A DNA stretch of 64,000 nucleotides from contig CM077158.1 of NCBI GenBank assembly GCA_039583875.1, positions 233,732,453 through 233,796,452 on the forward strand, in the 5' to 3' direction. A program made the translations under genes and the position numbers. Source of the DNA: Platanthera guangdongensis (taxonomy: Eukaryota; Streptophyta; Magnoliopsida; Asparagales; Orchidaceae). Below are positions 54,803 to 64,000 of the stretch, piece after piece; position 1 is the stretch's first letter; each line of letters starts with the position of its first letter. The notes under the pieces are model-generated. The model searched no databases, was not told the origin of the DNA, and was given only the letters and a program-made list of their open reading frames with translations.

Positions 54803-56086
54803 TGATGCATCCTTCATCGCATCCAATATTGCATGACGCCACCATGCGTCATGAAATTTTTATTTATGCATTTTTTTATGTATTCCCTTCGTCGTACTCT
54901 TGTTTGTTTGAAATTGCTCGGTTTCGTCGACTTGACCGTCCGACGAAACCCTTAATAAATAGGTCCGGTAATTTTAGTCGTTAGAGCGAGACGGACAAGC
55001 TCAAAATTATTTAAAAACGTATAAATTTAAATATTAAAATATAAAAAGGGGGATAAAATAGGAAGCCTGAAATTGATTGCAAATCACAAGTATTTTCACA
55101 AGTATTTTAGGGAGATCTACAAGGCACCTTTTTGAGAAGTGATAAACTTTCGTATGAAACTATTCTCACATGGCAATTAATTAAAAGTTAGCGAATTGTA
55201 TATATTAAGGAGGCCTCGGTAGTTGAAGGCAGGAACCAGAACACAAAGAAACAAAAAGTTTTCGTTTATCTACTTGTCGGTATCTCGTACGGTCGCCCCT
55301 GTCGAATCGACGCTCCATCCTGCTCGACACCGACAACGACGCCGCTCAACTGCCGCCTCCATTGTCGTTCCTCGACGATCCAGCCGAAGATCGCACACAC
55401 CGACGAAAACTTGATGCCCCAACCAACCAGCGCCGTCTCGACGAATCGGCGATCTCCTCCGGTCAACGCCGCCGGGAACTTTCCCTCCACACGCCGGCGA
55501 TCTCTTCCAGCCCATGCCAGCCGCGTGTCTCAAGTTTCTCTCTCCGGTGAACGTCTGGCCCCACGACCTTTGCTGTTGCTGTCGATTGCACGCGACCTTC
55601 CGACAACAGAGGGTTTCAACGACCATTCTTCCAGCAAACAGTGGCAACAACGACCATTCTCTGCGACGGATTTGGAGACGGCTTGTTCTCCTGCGGTATC
55701 GATACCTTTCCCTGCTCTAATTTTTCTAGTGTTCAATTTATGCAATCCTTTAAATAATTAAGAGCTTGCCCGAACGTTCTAGCCACCAAAATCGCCGTAT
55801 ATTTCATAAATTATTGTTTGTGGATCGTGCTTGTAAACGTACAAATCCCACGACGGTTCGAACCGTTAAGCGCCGACAAATTCTCTGTATAACGAATAAC
55901 GAATTTGTTGACGTTTGTCGATAAGAGCAGTTTTACGCGCGAACATCTCGTTTTGGTCTGCTTGGTCTCTCGTAAAATTTAAATTAATTATTTATTTTCA
56001 ATTCCATAGTTCTTTTTATAACAAAATAAAATAACATTTTGCTTAAAAATTAATTATTTAAGAATCCTGGATTCGAGTCTACATCA
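54803..56086 (+). repeat. Probable 5' LTR of Gypsy-5
   Basis: The right end CTACATCA at 56086 is fixed by the primer site behind it. The left end is proposed at TGATGCATCC (54803), which would give termini TGATG/CATCA like Gypsy-3; there is no second LTR to confirm. A TATA-like CTTAATAAATAG lies at 54950. Confidence 0.5.
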
Positions 56087-56089
56087 GTT

Positions 56090-56100
56090 TGGTATCAGAG
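56090..56100 (+). promoter_or_regulatory. Primer binding site of Gypsy-5
   Basis: TGGTATCAGAG lies in CATCAGTTTGGTATCAGAGGG, three bases after the LTR end. Confidence 0.85.
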
Positions 56101-56280
56101 GGTATGTGATTCGATCCTATTGCGAATCACGTGATCCGAATTTAAAAACTTTTAAAACAAATTTATTTTAAAATATTTATAACTTTATTTAAAAAAAATC
56201 ATCAAAATCTTTTCACTCATTTTAAAATTATTATAATCAAGCTTTTCTAAATAAAAGTAAGTAACAAGTCAAATTATTTT

Positions 56281-56815
56281 AAATGAAAAATCGTGTAGAA
56301 AAAATTGAGGATAATGTCACCACCCTGAGTACACAAATTCAAAACCTCACGAACTCTATTGAAGCGCTAATCACAAGTGCCAACGAGAACCAAAGGAGTG
56401 TAGGTCAAGCGATCACTGGTTACGTATGAGTGTGAATGTGTTAGAGGCCAACCAACACTTAGGCCTAATTCCACCACCCCCGGTCGAGCACTTTCCAAAT
56501 CATAGGAATTTGGAGCAAGAAAATCCACGACATCTCGAGCCGGTAGTCCCCAATATAAGAGAACCGCCTCGTTGAAATTTAGGAATAAAATTAGATGTCG
56601 GCGATTTTGAGGAACGAATAGAGCCTGAGAGTTGTCTGGATTGGTGTGATATGATGAATCGTTACTTAATTTGGAAGCAATTGCCACCAGCTAGGCAAGT
56701 AGAGTAAGCCGTCCTTAGGCTAAAGGGGTCCGCCTTAGTCTGGTGGGGACAACTAGAGCTCGCTAGATTCAATTTAGGGTTACCTCCCATCACCACCTTG
56801 AATGAATTTAAACCC
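56281..56815 (+). pseudogene. Gypsy-5 gag, truncated
   Basis: It opens with a coiled-coil-like stretch (RVEKIEDNVTTLSTQIQNLT, from 56290). After frame changes a capsid block is seen: KLDVGDFEERIEPESCLDWC, then YLIWKQLPPARQVE, TAA (56706), then AVLRLKGSALVWWGQLELAR. The frame breaks off at about 56815 where unrelated GC-rich sequence with a 17-G run begins. No knuckle, protease or pol follows, so the element is truncated here by deletion or a junction. Confidence 0.75.
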
Positions 56816-57425
56816 AGGTACACGCCCGTGTGGGGGGGGGGGGGGGGGTGTCACGTGCGGTGCGATGGTGGTTAACGACTTTTGGGCCGCACCTGCAACT
56901 TCATTGAATGTGCGGAACACGCCCCAGGTACACGCCGAAGCCGGGCGTGACCTGGGGGCATATACGATGCTTTTTCGAGAACTGGACTTCGGACCATGGC
57001 TTCATCTGGGTTTGGTTACATGCCCTAAGTACACGCCCTGGGAGGGCGTGACCTGGGGGCGTGTAACAGGAGAAAACCCAAAAAAACCCCAAAACCTGAA
57101 AAACAGAAAATAAACTAAGTTAGAACAATAATTATAAAAAAAACTAAATATGGGATAATTGCATACGTTTAAAGTAATTAAATTCTAACTTTTACCCTAG
57201 CAAATTAAACTAAAAAAAGTATTATCAAATTCCACCAAACTTATGCTTTGCTTGTTCTCAAGCAAAGATATATAAACTAGCTTACATAAAAGTAACAAAT
57301 CAAAAATTTTTAATTATGCTAAACACAAGTACCATGCGAAATTCTAAGTAGGGAGAAAATGAAAAGTACTTGAACATGTTTTAACAATTTATAAACTTTA
57401 CTAACAAAAATTATTTATTCAAAAT
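56816..57425 (-). mobile_element. Athila/Ogre-like spacer, left part
   Basis: It starts with GC-rich inverted phrases (ACACGCCC and GGGCGTGACCTGGGG, three times) and the 17-G run at 56832-56848, then is strongly AT-rich. On the minus strand TTGAGAACAAGCAAAGC then ATAAGTTTGGTGG (57232-57262) is the hallmark of the sequence behind the ORF in Athila and Ogre/Tat elements. It is continuous with 62526-64000 apart from Copia-2. Confidence 0.5.
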
Positions 57426-57597
57426 TGTTGGATATTGCATATAATATTTGTATTGATTACGTTATTTGTATCCTAAATAGATCGATTCCTATTTAGGAAA
57501 TATGGGAGCACACGGATCACTGACGTGTCATATCGCTGTATTTGTATAAATACCCCTATGTAGATGAATAAACTCAATTAACTTTTCTCCTCCAACA
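57426..57597 (+). repeat. 5' LTR of Copia-2
   Basis: TGTTGGATATTGC to CTCCTCCAACA, with 7-bp inverted ends TGTTGGA/TCCAACA. TATAAATA at 57545-57552 is the likely TATA box. Confidence 0.93.
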
Positions 57598-57610
57598 TGG
57601 TATCAGAGCC
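57598..57610 (+). promoter_or_regulatory. Primer binding site of Copia-2
   Basis: TGGTATCAGAGCC touches the LTR end and is complementary to initiator tRNA-Met. Confidence 0.93.
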
Positions 57611-58065
57611 TTAGGGCTAAAATACCTCTCCCGTGCGTTTTTCTCCTTTCTCCCGCGCGAACAACCCGCTGACCTCCGCCCGCAACTCCGCCGAACTCCG
57701 CTCGCCTCTCCCGACCCGCTGGCTCCGGCGGCCCCTAGCCCCACCTAGCCACGAATGATTCCCCCTCCCGCTCCTCCGCCGCACCCCGCACCCGCCTCCG
57801 GTCGATGTACGCACGCCGCGCCTCCCGCGCCAGCGACTGTCGGGCCCTCGGCCCTCTTCCAGCGGCCCTCGGCCACCGCCAGCACCTCCGGCCCCTGTCC
57901 TGCGTCGTCTCCTTGATACCGCACATGCGATGCTCCTCCTAATGTCCTTTCCGATGCCTACACCATTCTTTTTGGGTTCCTTCCTCTTTCTCTGAGGCCG
58001 ACCTAGTTTCTATCTAGGACGCTCTTTGCTCTCCCGGGGGATCTTGATTTGTATTCTTGCTTACC
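57611..58065 (+). other. Copia-2 leader
   Basis: C-rich leader of 455 bases, with CCGCCCGCAAC-like text and no recognised motif. It ends ACC before ATGG, a favourable start context. Confidence 0.6.
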
Positions 58066-59190
58066 ATGGCCGGGACCGATGGCTCCCCTACCGAATCTTC
58101 CACCACCAGTACACCCCCAACTACAGTGACGTCCAGCGGCTTCCCTCGCCCGGGACATGACCACAATACGCCTCAACTCACGACGATTCGTCTGGATTGC
58201 ACCAACTATCTCCCGTGGTCTCGGACTGTTACTCTTGCTTTGAAGAGCAGGAGGCTGTTTGGATATGTCATGGGCACTACACCCATACCTCGTTCAGATT
58301 CCCCAGATTGGGTGCAATGGGAATCAGAGAACTCCCTCGTCATGTCCTGGCTGACTAACTCCATGGTCGAATCCATCGCTCGCAACTCTCTTTCTGGATA
58401 CGGCTGCAGACATTTGGCGAAGGGCAGAAACTACCTACTCCTGTCGCGGCAACGCGGCCCAGATCTTTCAGCTACGACAAAAGATCGTCCTTTTTCGCCA
58501 AGGAGATCGCCCTCCGTCTGCCTACTACCTCGAGTTCACCCAACTATATCAAGAGTACGATCACTTTGACTCCATCACTTTGGCGTCGCCTGAGGATGAG
58601 CTCCTTGTTCGCGCACTGGAAGATCACAACCGAGTTTTTGAGTTCCTTCATGGGCTACATAGGGATTTTGACCAAATCAATGTGCAGATACTTGGCCGCT
58701 CACCCTTACTACCCTCTCTTCCAGAGGTTTTCAGTCTCGTTCAGTAGGAATTTGATCGGAGGCAAACTTGGACTCCTGAGTCTCCTCCAGATGGTTCGGC
58801 CTTGACGACACCGGTTGGGCTACGAGCGACTCGTGACTCTCGACCGAAGTCAACTGACAAGGATCACCTCCTCTGTGACTATTGTGGGAAGAACCATCAT
58901 ACACGGGAGACTTGCTTTCGGCTTCATGGGTTCCCTACACCCAGTGGTGGCTCTTCCTCTCGTGGCGGTCGCGGTCCTGGTCGCACTTCGGGTCGCTCTA
59001 CCCAGCCTCGCTCCGCGCACCTGTCTGATGTTTTCGACGAGCCACAGCTTCCGGCAACTCCCACATTGACTCTGACGCCTGATGAGGTCCTTGCTTTCCG
59101 ACGCCTGATGCATGACCCATCACCAGAGTCACAGGCCTCTTTGCCCTCATATGCCCATCAGGGGCCTTCCGGTGCTCATGCTGCCTCCAC
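58066..59190 (+). pseudogene. Copia-2 gag, broken
   Basis: It starts at ATG 58066 (MAGTDGSPTESS). The gag core reads LDCTNYLPWSRTVTLALKSR, LFGYVMGTTPIP and WESENSLVMSWLTNSM. A frameshift near 58400 moves the rest to another frame (FQLRQKIVLFRQGDRPPSAY, YLEFTQLYQEYDHFD, HGLHRDFDQINVQILGRSPL). TAG at 58745-58747 follows SLVQ. One CCHC knuckle, CDYCGKNHHTRETC, precedes a serine/glycine/arginine-rich linker. Confidence 0.88.
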
Positions 59191-60151
59191 CCGTCCCTCT
59201 ACTCACTGGATCATTGATTCTGGAGCAACAGACCATATGACCGGCTCCTCCTCAGGTTTTGTGTCCTACCTTCCGTTGTCTGGTCAGGACAAAGTGAGCA
59301 TCGCAGATGGTTCCCTCTCTCCCATTGCCGGAAAGGGCTCCATCTCGTGCTCCTCCCTAACTCTTTTATCTGTTCTTCATGTTCCGAACTTTACCCGCAA
59401 TCTCCTTTCTATTAGTCATATAACCAATTCTATGCACTGCTCAGTAACTTTCTTTCCTTCTTTATGCATTTTTCAAGACCTGAAGACGGGAACGGTGATT
59501 GGAACTGGTAGTCTGGTGACGGGCTATATGTGTTCGATTCTTCCACCCCGGTCTCTTCTCCCCGAGCTCTCCATGTGGATCGGAAAGCTACTTTGGAGTC
59601 CTGGCACTGTCGGCTGGGACATCCGTCTATCCATTCTATGAAACGCTTATTTCCTAATTTCCCGTCTGGGTTAGTTGATAAATTTCGCTGTGATGCATGT
59701 GATCGTGGTAAAAATCATCGTACCTCTTTTTAATCATATTTCTTCTCCAAGTACTACTCCTTTCCATTTGATACATAGTGATGTTTGGGGTCCTTGCCGG
59801 GTTGCATCTATTTCGGGTTGTTTTTGGTTTGTAACTTTTATCGACTGTTTTTCACGTACCACCTGAGTTTACCTTATGAAAGCAAAAAATGAGGTCTTTC
59901 CCTTGTTCCAGCGATTCTACAACATGGTCTCTATGCAGTTTTTGACCCCCATCAAGATTCTCCGCACCGATAATGGCCGTGAATTCATTGATTCCACTTT
60001 CGAGCAATTCCTCGCCAATCGGGGGATTATCCATCTGACCTCCTGCGCCTACTCCCCTGCTCAAAATGGGGTGGCTGAGCGTAAGAACCGCCACCTATTG
60101 GAAGTTGTTCGGTGTCTCCTTCTCCACATGCAACTCCCTAAATACTACTGA
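59191..60151 (+). pseudogene. Copia-2 protease and integrase, broken
   Basis: The protease has an intact triplet in WIIDSGATDHMTG (59216). After a shift near 59530 the zinc part is WHCRLGHPSIHSM and CDACDRGK; another shift is near 59735. The integrase core has HLIHSDVWGP, TDNGREF and NGVAERKNR, so all three acidic residues are kept. TGA stops at 59864 (after SRTT) and 60149 (after KYY) both replace sites where relatives have tryptophan. Confidence 0.9.
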
Positions 60152-62338
60152 GGGGATGTTGTACTCACCGCAGCGTACCTTATAAACCGTATGCCATCTC
60201 GTGTTCTCGGTTTCAAAACTCCCCTCACCACACTTGGGGTGCCACCTACCACTCTCCCACCACGTGTTTTTGGGTGTGTTTGTTTCGTGCATATCTACCA
60301 CCGCCCGAAACTTGATGCTCGTGCGCACAAGTGCGTATTCATTGGCTACTCCCCTACTCAGAAGGGATATAAATGTTTCGACCCAGTCAACAAGAAGGTT
60401 TACGTTACCATGGACGTTACCTTCCGCGAATCTGAAAGCTACTATGGGTCCTCACTTCAGGGGGGGGGGGGGTCTCTTCCCACAACGGAAGTGAGTACCT
60501 TACCTTACTCTGACACCCCTCTACCTATTCCTCCGGTATATCATCCCTCTCAGTCTACACCTTGCGCCCCTCCTGTCAAGGTCCCTGTTACTAAACCTCC
60601 GCAGGTTTACACTCGTCGACCCAAGGGATCGAACACGCGGCCCAATATCTGGATATTAGACCGCCGACCTGACCCGTCGTCGGGATCCATCATCCCTACG
60701 GAAGGTACCTCCACTCGACATCCATTATCTCAGTTTGTTTCTTACTCATCCCTAACAGCTTCCCATGGAGCATTTGTTTCCTCTTTGTCCTCTGTCTCTA
60801 TCCCCACTTCATGGCAGGATGCCCTTTCCGACGACAGGTGGAAGTTAGCAATGCTCGAAGAAATGAGTGCCCTGGAAAAAAACGTCACATGTGACCTGGT
60901 ACAACCGCCACCAGATAAAAAGGCTGTTGGATGCAAATGGGTATTCACCGTCAAACAGAACCCCTCAGGCATTGTAGAAAGATACAAGGCACGACTCGTG
61001 GCAAGAGGCTATACTCAGACAGAGGGCATAGACTATCAGGAGACCTTTGCTCCTGTTGCAAAAATGAATTCGATCAGAATCTTCATATCTTGTGCTGCCT
61101 GCAAGGATTGACAACTATGCCAATTGGATGTGAAGAATGTTTATCTTCATGGCGACCTGGAAGAAGAGATCTACATGGCTCTCCCTCCGGGACTCAGCCC
61201 TAGCGGATCAAAAGGGAAAGTGTGCAGATTACGAAGGCCACTCTATACCCTGAAACAATCAGCCAGGGTCTAGTTTGGAAGATTCCACAAAGCCATGAAC
61301 AGGTTTGGGTACCGTCAGAGCAATGCCGACCACACCCTCTTTATCAGAATCAATAAGAGGAAGTTAACCGTCCTGATTGTCTACGTAGATGATATCATAA
61401 TCACTGGGGATGACAAGGAGGAGATTCAGGCACTGAAGGAGAAGTTGGCAAAAGAATTTGAAGTGAAAGATTTGAGAAATCTCAAATACTTTCTCGCCAT
61501 TGAAGTTGCAAGATCAAAGCATGACATTTTCCTATCACAAAGGAAGTATGTACTCGACCTCTTTGAAGCCACTGGGATGAGCGGGTGTCGGCCTGCCGAC
61601 ACCCCAATCGAAGCCAATCACAAGCTAGGCAGAGAAGATGGCGATGTGATCGATGACATTCCCAGTTACCAGAGGCTGGTAGGGAAGTTAATCTACTTAT
61701 CTCACACTCGACCAGATATCTCTTATGCTGTGGGAGTTCTCAGCCAGTTTATGCACTCGCCAAATGCCCGTCATATTGATGTCGCACATCGTGTCCTCCG
61801 ATACCTCAAGTCCTCACCAGGGAAGGACATCCTGTTCTCACCAAATAAAGAGTTGATTATTGAAGTTCACACTGACGCAGACTGGGCTGGATCGCCCACC
61901 GATAGGCGCTCCACAACTGGATATTGTTCCATGATTGGTGGGAATTTGGTCAGCTGGAGAAGCAAGAAACAACATGTTGTTGCTAGGTCCAGTGCTGAGG
62001 CCGAGTTTAGAGCAATCACATATGACATTTGTGAAGGATTATGGGTCTCCACTATCCCGAAGGAACTTGGGCTTAAAGGAAGTGAGCCCATCAGATTGTA
62101 TTGTGACAACAAGGCTGCAATCTCCATTGCCCACAATCCGGTACAACATGATCGTACGAAACACATTGAGATTGACAGACATTTCATCAAGGAAAATATC
62201 GACCGAGGAACCGTTGTTATCCCATTCATACCATCTGACCAACAGTTGGTCGATGTTCTCACAAAGGGTCTAAGTTCTAGTATGTTCACAGATCTTATTG
62301 GCAAGTTCGGCATGACTGACATCACACGCCCAACTTGA
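60152..62338 (+). pseudogene. Copia-2 integrase end, reverse transcriptase and RNase H
   Basis: After the integrase tail ([20 protein letters not shown]) there is a 13-G run at 60460-60472 in the coding linker. [52 protein letters not shown], catalytic YVDD in VYVDDIIITGDD. RNase H: VHTDADWAGSPTDRRSTTGY, SAEAEFRAI, YCDNKAAISIAHNPV, TKHIEIDRHFIKE and VDVLTKGL. TGA 61109 (after AACKD) and TAG 61271 (after SARV) stand at tryptophan sites. From 61274 to the stop at 62336-62338 the frame is fully open. Confidence 0.92.
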
Positions 62339-62353
62339 GGGGGGGGGGGGGGG
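62337..62353 (+). promoter_or_regulatory. Polypurine tract of Copia-2 with 15-G run
   Basis: GAG followed by further G (15 G at 62339-62353) directly precedes the LTR. Copia tracts usually have five or six G, so the run is expanded. Confidence 0.8.
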
Positions 62354-62525
62354 TGTTGGATATTGCATATAATATATGTATTGATTACATTATTTGTATC
62401 ATAAATAGATCGATTCCTATTTAGGAAATATGGGAGCACACGGATCAATGACATGTCATATCACTGTATTTGTATAAATACCCTCATGTGGATGAATAAA
62501 CTCAATTAACTTTTCTCCTCCAACA
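62354..62525 (+). repeat. 3' LTR of Copia-2
   Basis: 172 bp, same ends as the 5' LTR. Several of the roughly nine differences are G-to-A relative to the 5' copy (ACG/ACA, GACG/GACA, TCGC/TCAC). Confidence 0.93.
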
Positions 62526-63716
62526 AAAATTTTAACCAGAATTCTTTTAAATAGATCTAAGTCAACAAGTGAGTAAGCGCATTGAGTTGTTACTAGATCC
62601 AAGAGACATATTATAACTATATCAATCAAATAACAAAAATCTAAATTCATACCAAAAACTTAACTAATCTAATTTTCTTCTCTGCCTAGCTAATAAACAA
62701 ACCTATGAGCATGAATCAAAAGAACTTATTAGGACCAAAATATTTGACTTAGGTAAGTAATTATGAGTGGAATTCAAAGATAAACATGGTGGCTAAAATC
62801 ACACTAAACTAAAGCATGAGTTTCAAAAATTTCAACTAAATAAACAATTTTTTTTTATTTTGATGTAATAATAAAATTTTTTTGAAAACAAGGCCATAAT
62901 AATTTTTTCTTCTTTTTGAAATTGGCCAAACAAAAATTGAAACTCATTTTTTGAGCATTTTTTTCATGAAATTCTCCAAATATCATATAACAAACATAGT
63001 CACAAAATGAAATTATAAATGAAACTCATAAAAATAGTATGATCAAATAGGTTCGATAAAATGAGCTTTGATGAAAGTAAAATGATAAGTGGAGGTAACA
63101 ATTAAAATGAGAAAAAAAGGCTCAAAAGAGACTAAGGATATATTTTAAAGGTTGACATGAAGTCTCAAACGAAAACAAAAATGACCTACATCATTTCCAT
63201 GCTTCTAAATTTAGCTAAAACATAAGTTTTGAAAAATTTCAAAAAGTAAGTCCTAGATATTAAATGAAGACTAATAAAATTATCTTGAAAATAGGAATAA
63301 TATGCGTCTTGGATTATTCACATCTACTACACTAGTCAAAAGTTAACATTACAAAATTACATAAAAAAAGAAAAATAGTGGATGAAAAATTTTTTAGAGA
63401 GTAAAAAAATAGAGAAAGAAAACCATAAAAGAAAGTTCAAGTTTTAGAAAAACATTTCACATTAACCTGCTACCATGAATTAAAACACATGCCCAACATT
63501 TTACTTGTGAAGTATAATTAAAAAATGATTAGAAAAATTAAAATTAGCTAAGTTAATATAAGAAATTTTACATAAAACAAGGGGTACTATTGTTTTTTTT
63601 CAAAATTAGTTTAACTACTAAAATAAAAAAAACATTTTTATATTCTCTTTTTTTGGAATTCTTCTAAAAACAAAAGCAAAAGAGAATTAACATCTAAGAA
63701 AGAGAAAAAACACTAA

Positions 63717-63775
<59 letters not shown>

Positions 63776-64000
63776 TAAAAACACTAATAACTCTAAAGAA
63801 AAGAGAAGAAGGAAATCCTCCCCCAAGTTTAAAATGAACATTGTCCTCAATGAAGAAAGGAGGGGAAGGAGAGAGAGAAATTAATAAAGAAAATTGAAAT
63901 TAAAGAATTGAAAACAGGTACTTCCCCGGATTTACGAGTCGCGAATGGATGTGTGATGTCGTTCCCCCATGCTTGCGCTTTGGAACTCCATGAAATATCA
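62526..64000 (-). mobile_element. Athila/Ogre-like spacer, right part
   Basis: Very AT-rich sequence without open frames of interest. On the minus strand CATTGAGGACAATGTTC then TTTTAAACTTGGGGGAGG (63824-63857) is a second hallmark motif of the region behind the ORF of Athila or Ogre/Tat elements. Coding domains of that element would lie beyond the window end. Confidence 0.5.
63719..63773. repeat. (TA)n microsatellite
   Basis: About 27 TA units, flanked on both sides by AAACACTAATAACT. Confidence 0.95.

Larger units (their letters stand above)
57426..62525 (+). mobile_element. Copia-2: complete short-LTR Ty1/copia element (5,100 bp)
   Basis: LTRs of 172 bp (57426-57597 and 62354-62525) differ at about 9 positions by eye. 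The TSD AAAAT is perfect (57421-57425, 62526-62530). A tRNA-Met primer site directly abuts the LTR. The small LTR and single long polyprotein fit the Ale/Retrofit type (inference). Confidence 0.95.

Noticed and set aside
54803..56086. LTR shared by Gypsy-4 (as 3' LTR) and Gypsy-5 (as 5' LTR)
   Set aside because: The two gag sequences belong to different families and the left boundary is uncertain, so a shared LTR is not supported.

Overview
This window is a block of nested, decayed transposable elements from a flowering-plant nuclear genome. The evidence for a plant is the set of Ty3/gypsy chromoviruses with tRNA-Met primer sites, Ty1/copia elements, a Tourist-type MITE, an L1-type LINE remnant and Athila/Ogre-like 3' spacer DNA. 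I see no intact host gene, no rRNA or tRNA gene, and nothing prokaryotic. Almost every coding region carries stop codons and frameshifts. Eight LTR-type families or fragments and several small DNA elements account for most of the 64 kb.

Layout: 1-1870 is the 3' end of a copia element (RNase H tail plus 3' LTR). 1871-2291 is unassigned flank and 2292-2791 is a run of 500 Ns. 2792-12841 is Gypsy-1, a chromodomain element whose 5' LTR start is lost in the gap. 12842-16082 holds a 135-bp tandem array, a decayed minus-strand gypsy-type ORF1 and GC-rich tandem repeats.

16329-47222 is one insertion, Gypsy-3. Its outer ends are TGATG...CATCA and it is flanked by the target duplication AATTA. It has been invaded by a hAT-like element (16342-17153) and by the complete Gypsy-2 (18050-27281, TSD CGACG), both in its 5' LTR. 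Copia-1 (40901-47000, TSD GAAGG) sits in its 3' LTR. After Gypsy-2 landed, a ~2.49-kb segment running from the Gypsy-2 3' LTR through the Gypsy-3 LTR end, primer site and gag was amplified to four tandem copies (26635-36587).

47228-50100 is a mosaic: a CT-rich leader-like region, a Tourist MITE, a 37-bp retroposon scrap between 17-bp direct repeats, a PIF/Harbinger-like fragment and a 5'-truncated LINE. 50470-54780 is Gypsy-4 without recognised LTRs. 54803-56815 is an LTR, primer site and partial gag of Gypsy-5. 56816-64000 is AT-rich Athila/Ogre-like minus-strand DNA interrupted by Copia-2 (57426-62525, TSD AAAAT).

The parts do not form a pathway; they record sequential insertion, decay and local amplification. 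The strongest signals are the chimeric four-copy macrosatellite with a probable dimeric higher-order pattern, the loss of the protease catalytic motif in three separate gypsy elements, a nonsense spectrum dominated by changes expected from cytosine deamination, and the repeated occurrence of GC-rich palindromic tandem motifs inside unrelated LTRs. A small acidic exon-like ORF behind a splice-acceptor-like site in Copia-1 is a further lead.
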